A stretch of 64,000 nucleotides of DNA from assembly GCF_003086295.3 (NCBI RefSeq), contig NC_092039.1, positions 97,794,561 to 97,858,560 of the forward strand, written 5' to 3'. The position numbers and the translations under genes were made by a program. This document shows, in pieces, positions 11,149 to 21,059 of the stretch. Numbering within the stretch: position 1 is the stretch's first letter; each line of letters begins with the position of its first letter. The DNA is from Arachis hypogaea (Eukaryota > Streptophyta > Magnoliopsida > Fabales > Fabaceae). The notes under the pieces are model-generated. The model was not told the DNA's origin. It searched no databases and saw only the letters and a program-made list of their open reading frames with translations.

Positions 11149-11657
11149 GGTCAAGTGTAAACCTCATGCCTCTCTCTGTAATGGAGAAGCTAGGGATCTT
11201 TGAGGTGCAAGCTGCAAAAATCTCACTAGAGATGGCAGACAATTCAAGAAAACAAGCTTATGGACTTGTAGAGGATGTTCTGGTAAAGATTGAAGATCAT
11301 TACATCCCTGCTGATTTCATAGTCCTAGAGACTGGGAAGTGCATGGATGAATCCAGCATCCTTGGCAGACCCTTCCTAGCCACAGCAAAGGCTGTGATTG
11401 ATGTGGACAGAGGAGAATTGATCATTCAATTGAATGAAGAATCCTTTGTGTTTAAGGCTCAAGGATATCCCTCTGTCACCATGGAAAGGAAGCATGAAGA
11501 GCTTCTCTCAAAACAGAACCAAACAGAGCCCCCACAGTCAAACTCTAAGTTTGGTGTTGGGAGGCCACAACCAACTTCTAAGTTTGGTGTTGAACCCCCA
11601 CATTCAAACTCTAAGTTTGGTGTTGGGAGGTTCCAACATTGCTCTGAGCATCTGTGA
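11103..11657 (+). pseudogene. Retropepsin-like protease of element A
   Basis: Aligned with the element C protease: ALCDLGSSVNLMPLSVMEKL, VKIEDHYIPADFIVLET, ILGRPFLATAKAVIDVDRGE. The active-site aspartate is kept in D-L-G-S. It lies in a different frame from the upstream gag because of a base change near 11146. The C-terminus consists of three 11-residue repeats with core SKFGV, at DNA level three copies of TAAGTTTGGTGT exactly 33 bases apart (11546, 11579, 11612). Confidence 0.75.
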
Positions 11658-12336
11658 GGCTCCATGAGAGCCCTCTGTCAAGCTACTGACATTAAAGAAG
11701 TGCTTGTTGGGAGGCAACCCAATGTTATATTTTATCTATTTTCCTTTGTTATTTTATGTTTTTTGTAGGTTGATGATCATGAGAAGTCACAAAATCAGTT
11801 GAAAAAGCAAAAATAGAATGAAAAACAGAAAGAAAAACAGCACACCCTGGAGGAAGACATTGCTGGCGTTTAAACACCAGTAAGGGTAGCAAATGGGCGT
11901 TTAACGCCCAGTCTGGCACCATTCTGGGCGTTTAACGCCAGAAAAGGGCACCAGACTGGCGTTAAACGCCAGGAAAGGGCAAGAAGTTGGCGTTAAACAC
12001 CAAAAATGGGCACCAGCCCGGCGTTTAACGCCAGAATTGGCACAGAGAGCATTTTTGCTCGCCACTTGGTGCATGGATGACTTTTCCTTGACACCTCAGG
12101 ATCTGTGGACCCCACAGGATCCCCACCTACCCCACCACTCTCTCTCTTCTTCACCCATTCACCAATCACCTCAACACCTCTTCCCCAAAAACCCCTCACC
12201 TATCAAATCCCATCTTTCTCTTCACCACTCACATCCATCCTTCATAAAACCCCACCTACCTAACCATTCAAATTCAAACCACTTTCCCTCCCAAACCCAC
12301 CCATACATGACCGAACCCTACCCCTCTCTCCACCCC
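11658..12336 (+). repeat. Spacer of element A with ~31-bp palindromic array (11863-12035)
   Basis: Untranslated region between protease and ORF2. Six imperfect palindromes close to CTGGCGTTTAACGCCAG begin at 11863, 11894, 11924, 11956, 11988 and 12018. The steps are 31, 30, 32, 32 and 30 bases, often with GGGCACCA between them. The following ~300 bases are C/T-rich (CCCACC, CACCC) and lead to a TATA-like box. Overlapping open frames here look like low-complexity shadows. Confidence 0.9.
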
Positions 12337-12500
12337 TATATAAACCCATCTTCACTCTTTCATTTTCACACAACCTACATAATACTTCTCCCCTTTTGGC
12401 CGAACCACAAAGCCATTTCCATCTCCTTCATTTCTTCTTCTTCTACTCTCTTCTTTCTTCTTTTGCTCGAGGACGAGCAAACCTTTTAAGTTTGGTGTGG
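12337..12500 (+). promoter_or_regulatory. Candidate internal promoter and leader of ORF2 (element A)
   Basis: TATATAAAC at 12337-12345, followed by a C/T-rich stretch with TTCACTCTTTC, then the hairpin TTGCTCGAGGACGAGCAA (12463-12480) and TAAGTTTGGTGT (12487-12498). The ORF2 ATG is at 12536, 199 bases after the TATA-like box. The same layout exists in element C, so it is a family feature. Function is inferred. Confidence 0.5.
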
Positions 12501-12535
12501 TAAAAGCATTTCTTTTTGTTTTTCCATAACCATTT

Positions 12536-13660
12536 ATGGCATCCAAGGCCGGAGAAACCTCTAGAAAGAGGAAAGGGAAGGCAAAAGCTTCCGCCTCCGA
12601 GTCATGGGAGATGGAGAGATTCATCTCAAGGGTGCATCAAGACCACTTCTATGAAGTTGTGGCCTTGAAGAAGGTGATCCCTGAGGTCCCTTTTAAACTC
12701 AAAAAGAGTGAATATCCGGAGATCCGACATGAGATTCGAAGAAGAGGTTGGGAAGTTCTTACCAACCCCATTCAACAAGTCGGAATCTTAATGGTTCAAG
12801 AGTTCTATGTCAATGCATGGATCACCAAGAACCACGATCAAAGTGTGAACCCGAACCCAAAGAATTGGCTTACAATGGTTTGGGGGAAATACTTGGATTT
12901 TAGTCCGGAAAATGTAAGGTTGGCATTCAACTTGCCCATGATGCAAGGAGATGAACACCCTTACACTAGAAGGGTCAACTTTGATCAAAGGTTGGACCAA
13001 GTCCTCACAGTCATTTGTGAAGAGGGCGCCCAATGGAAGAAAGATTCAAGAGGGAAGCTGGTTCAACTGAGAAGGCATGACCTCAAGCTCGTGGCTAGAG
13101 GATGGTTGGAGTTTATCCAACGCTCAATCATTCCCACTAGCAACCGGTCCGAAGTTACTATAGACCGGGCTATCATGATTCATAGCATCATGATTGGAGA
13201 AGAAATAGAAGTTCATGAGGTTATATCCCAAGAACTTTATAAGGTGGCGGACAAGTCCTCTACCTTGGCAAGGCTAGCTTTTCCTCATCTCATTTGTCAC
13301 CTCTGTTATTCAGTTGGAATTGACATAGAGGGAGACATCCCCATTGATGAGGACAAGCCCATCACTAAGAAAAGGATGGAACAAACAAGGGACCCCACTC
13401 ATCATGAAATCCCTAAGATGCCTCAAGGGATGCACTTTCCTCCACAAAACTATTGGGAGCAACTGAACACCTCCCTAGGAGAATTGAGTTTCAACATGGG
13501 ACAACTAAGGGTGGAGCACCAAGAACATTCCAACCTCCTCCATGAAATTAGAGAAGATCAAAGAATCATGAGAGAAGAGCAACAAAGACAAGGAAGAGAC
13601 ATTGAGGAGCTCAAGCACTCCATAAGATCTTCAAGAGGAAGAACAAGCCGTCATCACTAA
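12536..13660 (+). CDS. ORF2 of element A, intact 374-residue protein of unknown function
   Basis: Open from MASKAGETSRKRKGKAKAS to a stop at 13658-13660. The start is lysine-rich and likely basic (residues 1-22). The middle (about residues 25-270) carries SESWEMERFIS, RRGWEVLTNP, NPNPKNWLTMVWGKYLDF, ENVRLAF, TSNRSEVTIDRA and RLAFPHLICHLCYS. The C-terminus (about 300-374) is Gln/Glu/Arg-rich and probably a coiled coil, ending in a basic SRGRTSRHH. From memory it matches the 'putative plant transposon protein' family. It has no resemblance to RT or integrase. It is notable that ORF2 is open while gag in the same copy is broken at several points. Confidence 0.75.
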   Translation: MASKAGETSRKRKGKAKASASESWEMERFISRVHQDHFYEVVALKKVIPEVPFKLKKSEYPEIRHEIRRRGWEVLTNPIQQVGILMVQEFYVNAWITKNHDQSVNPNPKNWLTMVWGKYLDFSPENVRLAFNLPMMQGDEHPYTRRVNFDQRLDQVLTVICEEGAQWKKDSRGKLVQLRRHDLKLVARGWLEFIQRSIIPTSNRSEVTIDRAIMIHSIMIGEEIEVHEVISQELYKVADKSSTLARLAFPHLICHLCYSVGIDIEGDIPIDEDKPITKKRMEQTRDPTHHEIPKMPQGMHFPPQNYWEQLNTSLGELSFNMGQLRVEHQEHSNLLHEIREDQRIMREEQQRQGRDIEELKHSIRSSRGRTSRHH

Positions 13661-14538
13661 GGTGGACCCGTTCTTTAATCTCCTTGTTCTTTATTTGTCT
13701 GTTTTTCGAAAAAATCATGCTTATGTTTATCTATGTTTGTGTCTTGTGATCATTAGTGTCTTAGTGTCTATGCCTTAAAGTTATGAATGTCCTATGAATC
13801 CATCACCTTTCTTAAATGAAAAATGTTCTTAATTAAAAAAGAGAAGAATTGCATGAATTTTGAATTTTATAACAGATTAATTATTTTGATGTGGTGGCAA
13901 TACTTTTGTTTTCTGAATGTATGCTTAAACAGTGCATAAATCTTTTGAATTTGTTGTTCATGAATGTTGGCTCTTGAAAGAATGATGAAAAAGGAGACAT
14001 GTTACTGAGGATCTGAAAATCATAAAAATGATTCTTGAAGCAAGAAAAGCAGTGAATACAAAAAAAAGAGAGAAAAAGAAAAAAAATAATAAAGTTGTGA
14101 TCCAAGGCAAAAAGAGTGTGCTTAAGAACCCTGGACACCTCTAATTGGGGACTCTAGCAAAGCTGAGTCACAATCTGAAAAGGTTCACCCAGTTATGTGT
14201 CTGTGGCATGTATGTATCCGGTGGTAATACTGGAAGACAGAGTGCTTTGGGCTACGGCCAAGACTCATAAAGTAGCTGTGTTCAAGAATCATCATACTTA
14301 ACTAGGAGAATCAATAACACTATCTGGATTCTGAGTTCCTATAGAAGCCAATCATTCTGAATTTCAAAGGATAGAGTGAGATGCCAAAACTGTTCAGAGG
14401 CAAAAAGCTAAAGGCCCTGCTCATCTAATTAATACTGATCTTCATAGATGTTTTTGGAATTCATTGCATATTCTCTTCTTTTTATCTTATTTGATTTTCA
14501 GTTGCTTGGGGACAAGCAACAATTTAAGTTTGGTGTTG
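13661..14538 (+). other. 3' untranslated region of element A with hairpin and pre-LTR motif
   Basis: No gene seen. The last part holds a perfect-stem hairpin, GTTGCTTGGGGACAAGCAAC (14501-14520), followed by AATTTAAGTTTGGTGTTG (14521-14538), which directly abuts the 3' LTR. This is where the polypurine tract (plus-strand primer) should be. The sequence is only partly purine, so the hairpin may help define the primer. Confidence 0.6.
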
Positions 14539-16108
14539 TGATGAGCGGATAATTTGTACGCTTTTTGGCATTGTTTTTAGTATGTTTTTAGTATGTTTTA
14601 GTTAGTTTTTATTATATTTTTATTAGTTTTTAGTTAAAATTCACTTTTCTGGACTTTACTATGAGTTTGTGTGTTTTTCTGTGATTTCAGGTATTTTCTA
14701 GCTGAAATTGAGAGACCTGAGCAAAAATCTGATTCAGAGGCTGAAAAGGACTGCAGATGCTGTTGGATTCTGACCTCCCTGCACTCGAAGTGGATTTTCT
14801 GAAGCTACAGAAGCTCAATTGATGGCCCAAACCGGCGTTCCAAATCAGCTCAAAACTGCCCGGTGTTAAACGACAGAACTGGCACAAGAATGGGAGTTAA
14901 ACGCCCAAACTGGCACAAAAGCTGGCGTTTAACTCCAAGAAGAGTCTCTACACGAAAATGCTTCAATGCTCAGCCCAAGCACACACCTAGTGGGCCCGGG
15001 AGTGGATTTTTATGTCATTTACTCATCCTTGTAAACCCTAGGCTACTAGTTCTCTACAAATAGGACCTTTTACTATTGTATTTTCATCGGGAGATCCTTT
15101 GATCATCTTTGGATCATTTTAGATCTTTTGATCACGTTTGGGGGCTGGCCATTCGGCCATGCCTAGACCTTCCTTCTTATGTATTTTCAACGGTGGAGTT
15201 TCTACACACCATAGATTAAGGTGTGGAGCTCTGCTGTACCTCGAGTATTAATGCAATTACTATTGTTCTTCTATTCAATTCAGCCTATTCTTGTTCTAAG
15301 ATATTCATTTGCACCTAAGAACATGATGAATGTGATGATTATGTGACACTCATCATCATTCTCACTTATGAATGAGTGCCTGACAACCACTTCTATTCTA
15401 CAAGCAAAAAAGGCTTGAATGTTTATCTCTTGGATCCCTTAATCGGAATCTTCGTGGTATAAGCTAGAATTGATGGCGGCATTCAAGAGAATCTGGAAGG
15501 TCTAAACCTTTTCTGTGGTATTCTGAGTAGGATTCAATGATTGAATGACTGTGACGAGCTTCAAACTCGCGATTGTGGGGCGTTAGTGACAGACGCAAAA
15601 GAATCACTAGATTCTATTCTGACATGATCGAGAACCGACAGCTGAATAGCCGTGCCGTGACAGGGTGCGTTGAACATTTTCACTGAGAGGATGGGAGGTA
15701 GCCACTGACAACGATGAAACCCTACATACAGCTTGCCATGGAAGGGAGTAAGAAGGATTGGATGAAGACAGTAGGAAAGCAGAGAGACGGAAGGGACAAA
15801 GCATCTCCATACGCTTATCTGAAATTCTCACCAATGAATCACGTAAGTATCTCTATCTCTATCTTTATGTTTTATTCATACATCATCCATAACCATTTGA
15901 GTTTGCCTGACTAAGATTTACAAGGTGACCATAGCTTGCTTCATACCAACAATCTCTGTGGGATCGACCCTTACTCACGTAAGGTTTATTACTTGGACGA
16001 CCCAGTACACTTGCTGGTTAGTTGTGCGAAGTTGTGATAAAAGAGTTGAGATTACAATTGTGCGTACCATGTTGATGGCGCCATTGATGATCACAATTTC
16101 GTGCACCA
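14539..16108 (+). repeat. 3' LTR of element A, complete (1570 bp)
   Basis: Starts TGATGAGCGGATAAT and ends TTCGTGCACCA. U3 has palindromes of the GGCGTT/AACGCC type (14830-14940). The text CTCTACAAATAGGACC may be near the transcription start. U5 carries GTGGGATCGACCC, ACTCACGTAAGG and CCCAGTACACTTGCTGG. The next bases, CCTAG, are predicted to be the target-site duplication. Confidence 0.9.
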
Positions 16109-16534
16109 CCTAGGACTTGAGGAATCAAATTGATTTATCCACTTGACTTCCCTCTACAGTTAGAGGTTAACTAAGTGGGAGCAATGGACAATTCTCATCA
16201 CAATTGATAAGGATAACTAGGATATGACTTCTAATTTTCATACCTTGCCAAGAGTTTTCTTAGTTATTAATTTAATCCCTTTGCAATTTATTTTTCCTGT
16301 TCCTTAATCGAAACCCCAAAAAGATACAATCCCATAACCAATTATAAGTACACTTCCCTGCAATTCCTTTGAGAGATGACCCGAGGTTTGAATACTTCGA
16401 TTATTATTTTTAAGGGGTTTGTTACTTGTGACAACCAAATTTTTGTATGAAAGGATTCCTTGTCGGTCTAGAAGCTATACTTTCAACGAGAACATATTTG
16501 CGAATTCTAGACCACGCAAGGAATTCGTTCATCA
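16109..16534 (+). repeat. 5' LTR of element B, 3' end only (426 bp)
   Basis: Matches 19063-19488 with few differences, from CCTAGGACTTGAGGAATC to GGAATTCGTTCATCA. The left ~1060 bases are expected beyond the 5' LTR of element A, outside the window. Confidence 0.9.
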
Positions 16535-16537
16535 AAA

Positions 16538-16555
16538 TGGCGCCGTTGCTGGGGA
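16538..16555 (+). promoter_or_regulatory. Primer-binding site of element B (tRNA-Asp type)
   Basis: TGGCGCCGTTGCTGGGGA, three bases after the LTR end. It differs by one base from the site inferred for element C. It fixes the plus orientation of B. Confidence 0.85.
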
Positions 16556-18001
16556 GGTCGATACCGACTTCTGCGGGTAACTACTTTCTAACTCAACACC
16601 AATGTTTAATTTTCTTTGTTAAATTAGTTGTTGCTTTTGCATGTGTAATTGCATGTTTGTTTGAATTTGTGCATATTCTACCACTGTTTGGTTAAAGTAA
16701 TATTTTCTTTTTCAAGACCCTATTCTAAAGTCTCACTAATTTGAATTAAAATTTTTGTGAAACTTGTTTGAAGATATTTAATTTGGAACATGATTTTAGA
16801 GCTCGAACACACAAAACAAGTGAGATTTTTTAGTCCAATTGATTGGTTGCATTTTATCAACCAATATTTTGTTTTGGTGTGTGTTGTTCTCTCTAAAATT
16901 GTGATCTATATCTTTCTTGATTCTATATTTCCAAGGTTTAATGTATGCATATACTTATATGATTGAGGCCTTGTTTCACTTAGCTTACATCCCCATATGG
17001 CCTTACCCTTTCATTATCCTTTGCAAACCAAAGTTGAGCCTATTTTAACCCTTTGTTCTTTACTTTAGCACATCACTAACTCTAAGCGGAAAATAATAAT
17101 GTCCTTAATTTGAATCCTTGATTAGCTTAGACTAGTGAGAGTGTTCATAATTTAAGTATGGGAAAGTTGGGTTTGGAAATATTTGGTTTGAGAATTAGGT
17201 GTTGTGTAGTCTTGAGAGAATATGAACAAGAATGTTAAGCACATGTTTATGCATGCAATACTTTAATCATATGCATTGAGAAAAAACAAAAGAAAAGAAA
17301 AGTGAAATAAAAAAATATAAGAAAAAGAAAAGAAAAAAAAAGCAAATAATAAAAAGGGGAAAAAATGCCCTAAGTTAAGTAATAATATCAATGCATATGA
17401 GTTTTACTTAAATTTGGGATGCATGAATGTGTGGTAAATATATTAAAGGGCAGTTAGATCTTGCATTGTGATTACATAGATTGTCTTAAGTTAGGTGAGA
17501 AGTTTAGATTAATTAAGGATTCAGATTTTAGTCCACTTGACCAAATACAATCTTACCTTGACCCTAACCCCATTACAACCCTTAAAAGACCTCTTGATAT
17601 GTGTATCTGTGCATTAATTCTTTGTTGATTGGTAGAAGAAGAGCAAACCTTAGAAAGTAAGATTAGTAGAGAATTGAGAGAATCGAACCTTAAACACTTG
17701 AGCGATTATAGTGTATACACTTTTAGTGAGGGTTCGATGCTCGATTAGGCTTTCATGAGCTATTTTCTTCTGCAAGTCTATTTGTACCTCATTTTTATGA
17801 TTTGAATTAGTGAAATCCAGTTCATATTTGTTCTTGAAAGGTTTATTTACTTTTCACCAAGTAGGTAGAATCATTTTTTTTGCATGTAGTTGCATTCATA
17901 TAGATAGGTTGCATCTCATACTTTCTACCATTCCTCTTCACTCTTATAGCTTCTCTTGAGCTCAGCATGAGGTCATGCTAATGTTTAAGTGTGGAAAAAT
18001 T
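16556..18001 (+). other. Internal non-coding region of element B with hairpin before the 3' LTR
   Basis: No open frame resembling gag or pol. The region has an A-rich block at 17280-17360. Its end holds the hairpin AGCATGAGGTCATGCT (17964-17979), then AATGTTTAAGTGTGG and AAAAATT to the LTR edge. This copies the hairpin plus TTTAAGTKTGG layout seen before the 3' LTR of element A, and GTGTGGAAAAA is the likely polypurine tract. Confidence 0.65.
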
Positions 18002-19488
18002 TGACGTACCAATATTTCGTGGTACATCTTGTGCTTAATTGAGTGGATTTTATCCACTATTCTCACACTTATTCATACAATTTGCATGATTTTACAATTC
18101 CTTTCCAATTTTGTTTTATGATTGAAAACTTGCTTCCTAAGCCTTTAAATTGTGTGTTTTTAATCTCCCTTTATACCATTCGATGCCGTAATCCATGCGT
18201 TAAGTGTTTTCAGGCTATATAGGGTAGGAATGACTTAGAGGATGGAGAGAAAGCTTGCACAAATGGAAGGAGCACAAGAATTAAAGGAGATAACCAGTGA
18301 GGAGCGACGTGTGCGCGTACCTGACGCGTGCGCGTACCTAACACGTACGTGTGACACGCAAAGAAGACCATCGACGCTTACGCGTGACTAACGCGTAGGC
18401 GTGACATGCGCCACATGCAGAAAATGTAGAAAGCGTTGGGAGCAATTTCTGGGCTCCTTTTAGCCCAGTCCCAAGCCCGAAAAACACAGATTAGAGGCTA
18501 CAGAATGGGAGAATGAAGAATACAACTTACATACACATAAATTTAGGTTTTTAGATGTAGATTTCTAGAGAGAGAGGCTCTCTCCTCTCTCTAGGTTTTT
18601 AGATTCTTAGGTTTAGCTATTTTCAATTTTAGATTTCTACTCTATTTCAATTTAGTTTCTCTTCTACTCTTATTTGTTCTAGCATTCTAGTTTATCTATT
18701 TTCCTTGTTGATTACTTTATATTGCCAATTTAGTTTATGAATTCTCATGTTAGATTTGGTTTTCTATTTAATGCAATTTGGGGTATTTCATATGTATGAT
18801 TGCTTTCTTCAATTTATGTTATTGAGACTTTCAATTGGTTATTTGGATTTTATTATCTCTTGTTACTTTTCTATACTTTTATCTTGTGCCTTCCAAGTGT
18901 TTGATAAAATGCTTGGGAGGGTTTTAAGTTAGATTTTTATATTCTTTGGCTTTGGTTAAGTAATTAGGGACTCTTGAGTTATCAAACTCCGTTGATTGAT
19001 TGATAATTGAAAGTTACTAGTTGATTTGGATCCCTCTAAAGCTACTCTTTCCTTAGGAGTTTCCTAGGACTTGAGGAATCAAATTGATTTATCCACTTGA
19101 CTTTCCTCCATAGTTAGAGGTTAACTAAGTGGGAGCAATAGACAATTCTCATCACAATTGATAATGATAACTAGGATAGGACTTCTAATTTTCATACCTT
19201 ACCAAGAGTTTTCTTAGTTATTAATTTAATCTCTTTGCAATTTATTTTTCCTGTTCCTTAATCGAAACCCCAAAAAGATACAATCCCATAACCAATTATA
19301 AGTACATTTCCATGCAATTCCTTTGAAAGACGACCCGAGATTTGAATACTTCGGTTATTATTTTTAAGGGGTTTGTTACTTGTGACAACCAAATTTTTGT
19401 ATGAAAGGATTCCTTGTTGGTCTAGGTGCTATACTTTCAACGAGAACATATTTGTAAATTCTAGACCACGCAAGGAATTCGTTCATCA
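18002..19488 (+). repeat. 3' LTR of element B, complete (1487 bp)
   Basis: Begins TGACGTACCAATATTTCG, ends GGAATTCGTTCATCA. At 18300-18415 it holds a CpG-rich cluster of partly self-complementary words around CGCGTACGCGTGAC. A perfect inverted repeat, GAGAGAGGCTCTCTC, follows near 18572. The homologous solo LTR at 62259-63729 has the same layout. The next bases, GGCTT (19489-19493), are the predicted target duplicate. Confidence 0.9.
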
Positions 19489-20345
19489 GGCTTCAACTTG
19501 ACCATTACCCTGTGCATAGTAGGGAATCGAGTATACTATCTTAATGCCTTGTGATTCAGCAAACCCCTTTATTTGTCAACCTGTACACATAGTTCCTTGA
19601 TCTATGGTCAAGGTCTAGGATACCAAATTTATGAATAATCGATTCCTCAATAAAATCAATTATCTTGACTTGGGTAACTTCCTTCATAGTCACAGCTTCC
19701 ACCCATTTTAAAGTGGTCGACTGCCACCAAAATAAATTTATGCCCCTTAGTCGAAGAAGGGTGAATATTTCCTATTAAGTTGAGAGCCCACCCTCTAAAT
19801 GGTCAGAGCTTGATTATAGCATGTAAATGAAAAGTAGGGACTCTTTGAAAAGGTGCATGTCTTTGACATTGATCACAATATCGAGAAAATTCAATATAAT
19901 CCTTCATCATTAAAGGACAATACAACCCTTGTCGACGTTCTCCAAGATCCAATGCATTTTTCAACCCGACTGGTGAGCTCTACAAATACCTTCATGTACA
20001 GCAATCATAGCCAGATGAGCTTCTTGAGTACCAACACATTTGAGTAAAGAGCCATCGATACTTTTCTTTAACAAATCCCCTCCAATTAATACAAAGCTTA
20101 ATGGTAAGTATTTAACCTTTCGATCAATTCTTTGATTAGGATTTTTGAGATAGTCGATGATCTTGAACCTCCAATCACTTGGATATATTGCGTTTGCACA
20201 ATAGACTCCTCTTAATTCCAAAGGAGTTAGGTTAGTTTCCATTTGAACTAAGTCATTGGCTTCCTGATTTGACTTTATAAATATGTGCTTGACTGAAACA
20301 AAGTTGAATTCGGCTAATAGTCGGGCTACTATCACAAAATATTTA
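19489..20345 (-). pseudogene. RNase H end and integrase of element D, interrupted by B
   Basis: The 124-residue frame at 20335-19961 starts MIVARLLAEFNFVSVKHI and includes the QEANDL block typical of RNase H to integrase linkers, then CVGTQEAHLAMIAVHEGIC, the histidine part of the integrase zinc region. With many stops the core can be followed in other frames to SIPYYAQGNGQVEA, the conserved Gly-Gln-x-Glu catalytic region, where the sequence stops at the start of element B. No functional enzyme is possible. Confidence 0.65.
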
Positions 20346-20379
20346 GCTAGATTTTAGTTACAACTTTATAGTTTCTAAT

Positions 20380-20990
20380 TAACTGTTGAATTACTAGTTG
20401 TGAATCTCTCAAGATTTTGACTATTTGATCCCCTTTTTTGATTAATAATTCTAGACCAATGATCAATGCCTCATATTCTGATTTATTATTTGAATCAATG
20501 GCTCTAGTTAAAACATAAACTTAGTTGGCATGTCATCAGGAATCACTATCCCGACTCCTACCCCATACTAGTATTTAGATTCATCAAGAAATAATTTCCA
20601 AGGTTTTAGTTCTAAGTATCCAACTATATTTTCGATGGATCTTTCATCAATGTCTATACAAGGGTGATTTGCGAGAAAGTCGACAATGACTTGCCCTTTG
20701 ACAGCCTTAATAGGGACATAAAATAAAGAATAGTCGATTAATCCTAGCATCCATTTTCTAATTCGACCCCTCAAAATTAGTTAAGAAAGAATATATTTAA
20801 TAATATCAAATTTTGACACACATAAATATTCTTTCTAATTAAATAACTTTTAAGTTTAGTACGAGAGAAATAGAGGGCTAAGAAAAGATTTTTGACTGCA
20901 TTATATCTAGTTTCTATACCAGTCAACATTTGACTTAGATAGTAAACTACTCTTTCATTACCGTCTTTATTTTCCTGGGCCAGCATGTTC
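20380..20990 (-). pseudogene. RNase H of element D, fragmented
   Basis: Two pieces. One at 20986-20777 holds VVYYLSQMLTGIETRYNAVKN, the usual Ty3 RNase H block. The other at 20774-20568 holds KWMLGLIDYSLFYVPIKAVKGQVIVDFLANHP and ends with LFLDESK, where an aspartate starts the second RNase H fold typical of Tat-like elements. Stops and frame changes separate them. Confidence 0.65.
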
Positions 20991-21059
20991 CCTAAAGTTG
21001 TTTCTGATGCAGCTATATAAAGCTTTAATGGTCAATCTTGCTTAACAGGTGACAAGATT

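Larger units (their letters stand above)
1..16108 (+). mobile_element. Element A: non-autonomous Ty3-type LTR retrotransposon, split by element C
   Basis: Inferred composite. Bases 1-709 match the leader and gag start of this family (compare element C read on the minus strand). The gag text resumes at 9496, followed by protease, a palindromic array, ORF2 and a complete 3' LTR (14539-16108). The 5' LTR lies left of the window. No RT, RNase H or integrase is present, so the element must rely on another element for these. Structure and sequence resemble Arachis families such as FIDEL and its non-autonomous partner Feral, but that name is from memory and untested. The link between left and right parts is inference: the duplicate target bases expected around C were not found. 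Confidence 0.7.
16109..19488 (+). mobile_element. Element B: LTR retrotransposon without coding capacity
   Basis: Consists of the end of a 5' LTR (16109-16534), a primer-binding site, ~1.45 kb of internal DNA without any significant open frame, and a complete 3' LTR (18002-19488). Its 5' LTR is cut at the point equivalent to 19063, exactly where element A ends, so A inserted into B. B itself lies in the integrase region of element D. A non-coding internal region fits a large retrotransposon derivative. The same LTR family appears as a solo LTR at 62259-63729. Confidence 0.8.
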
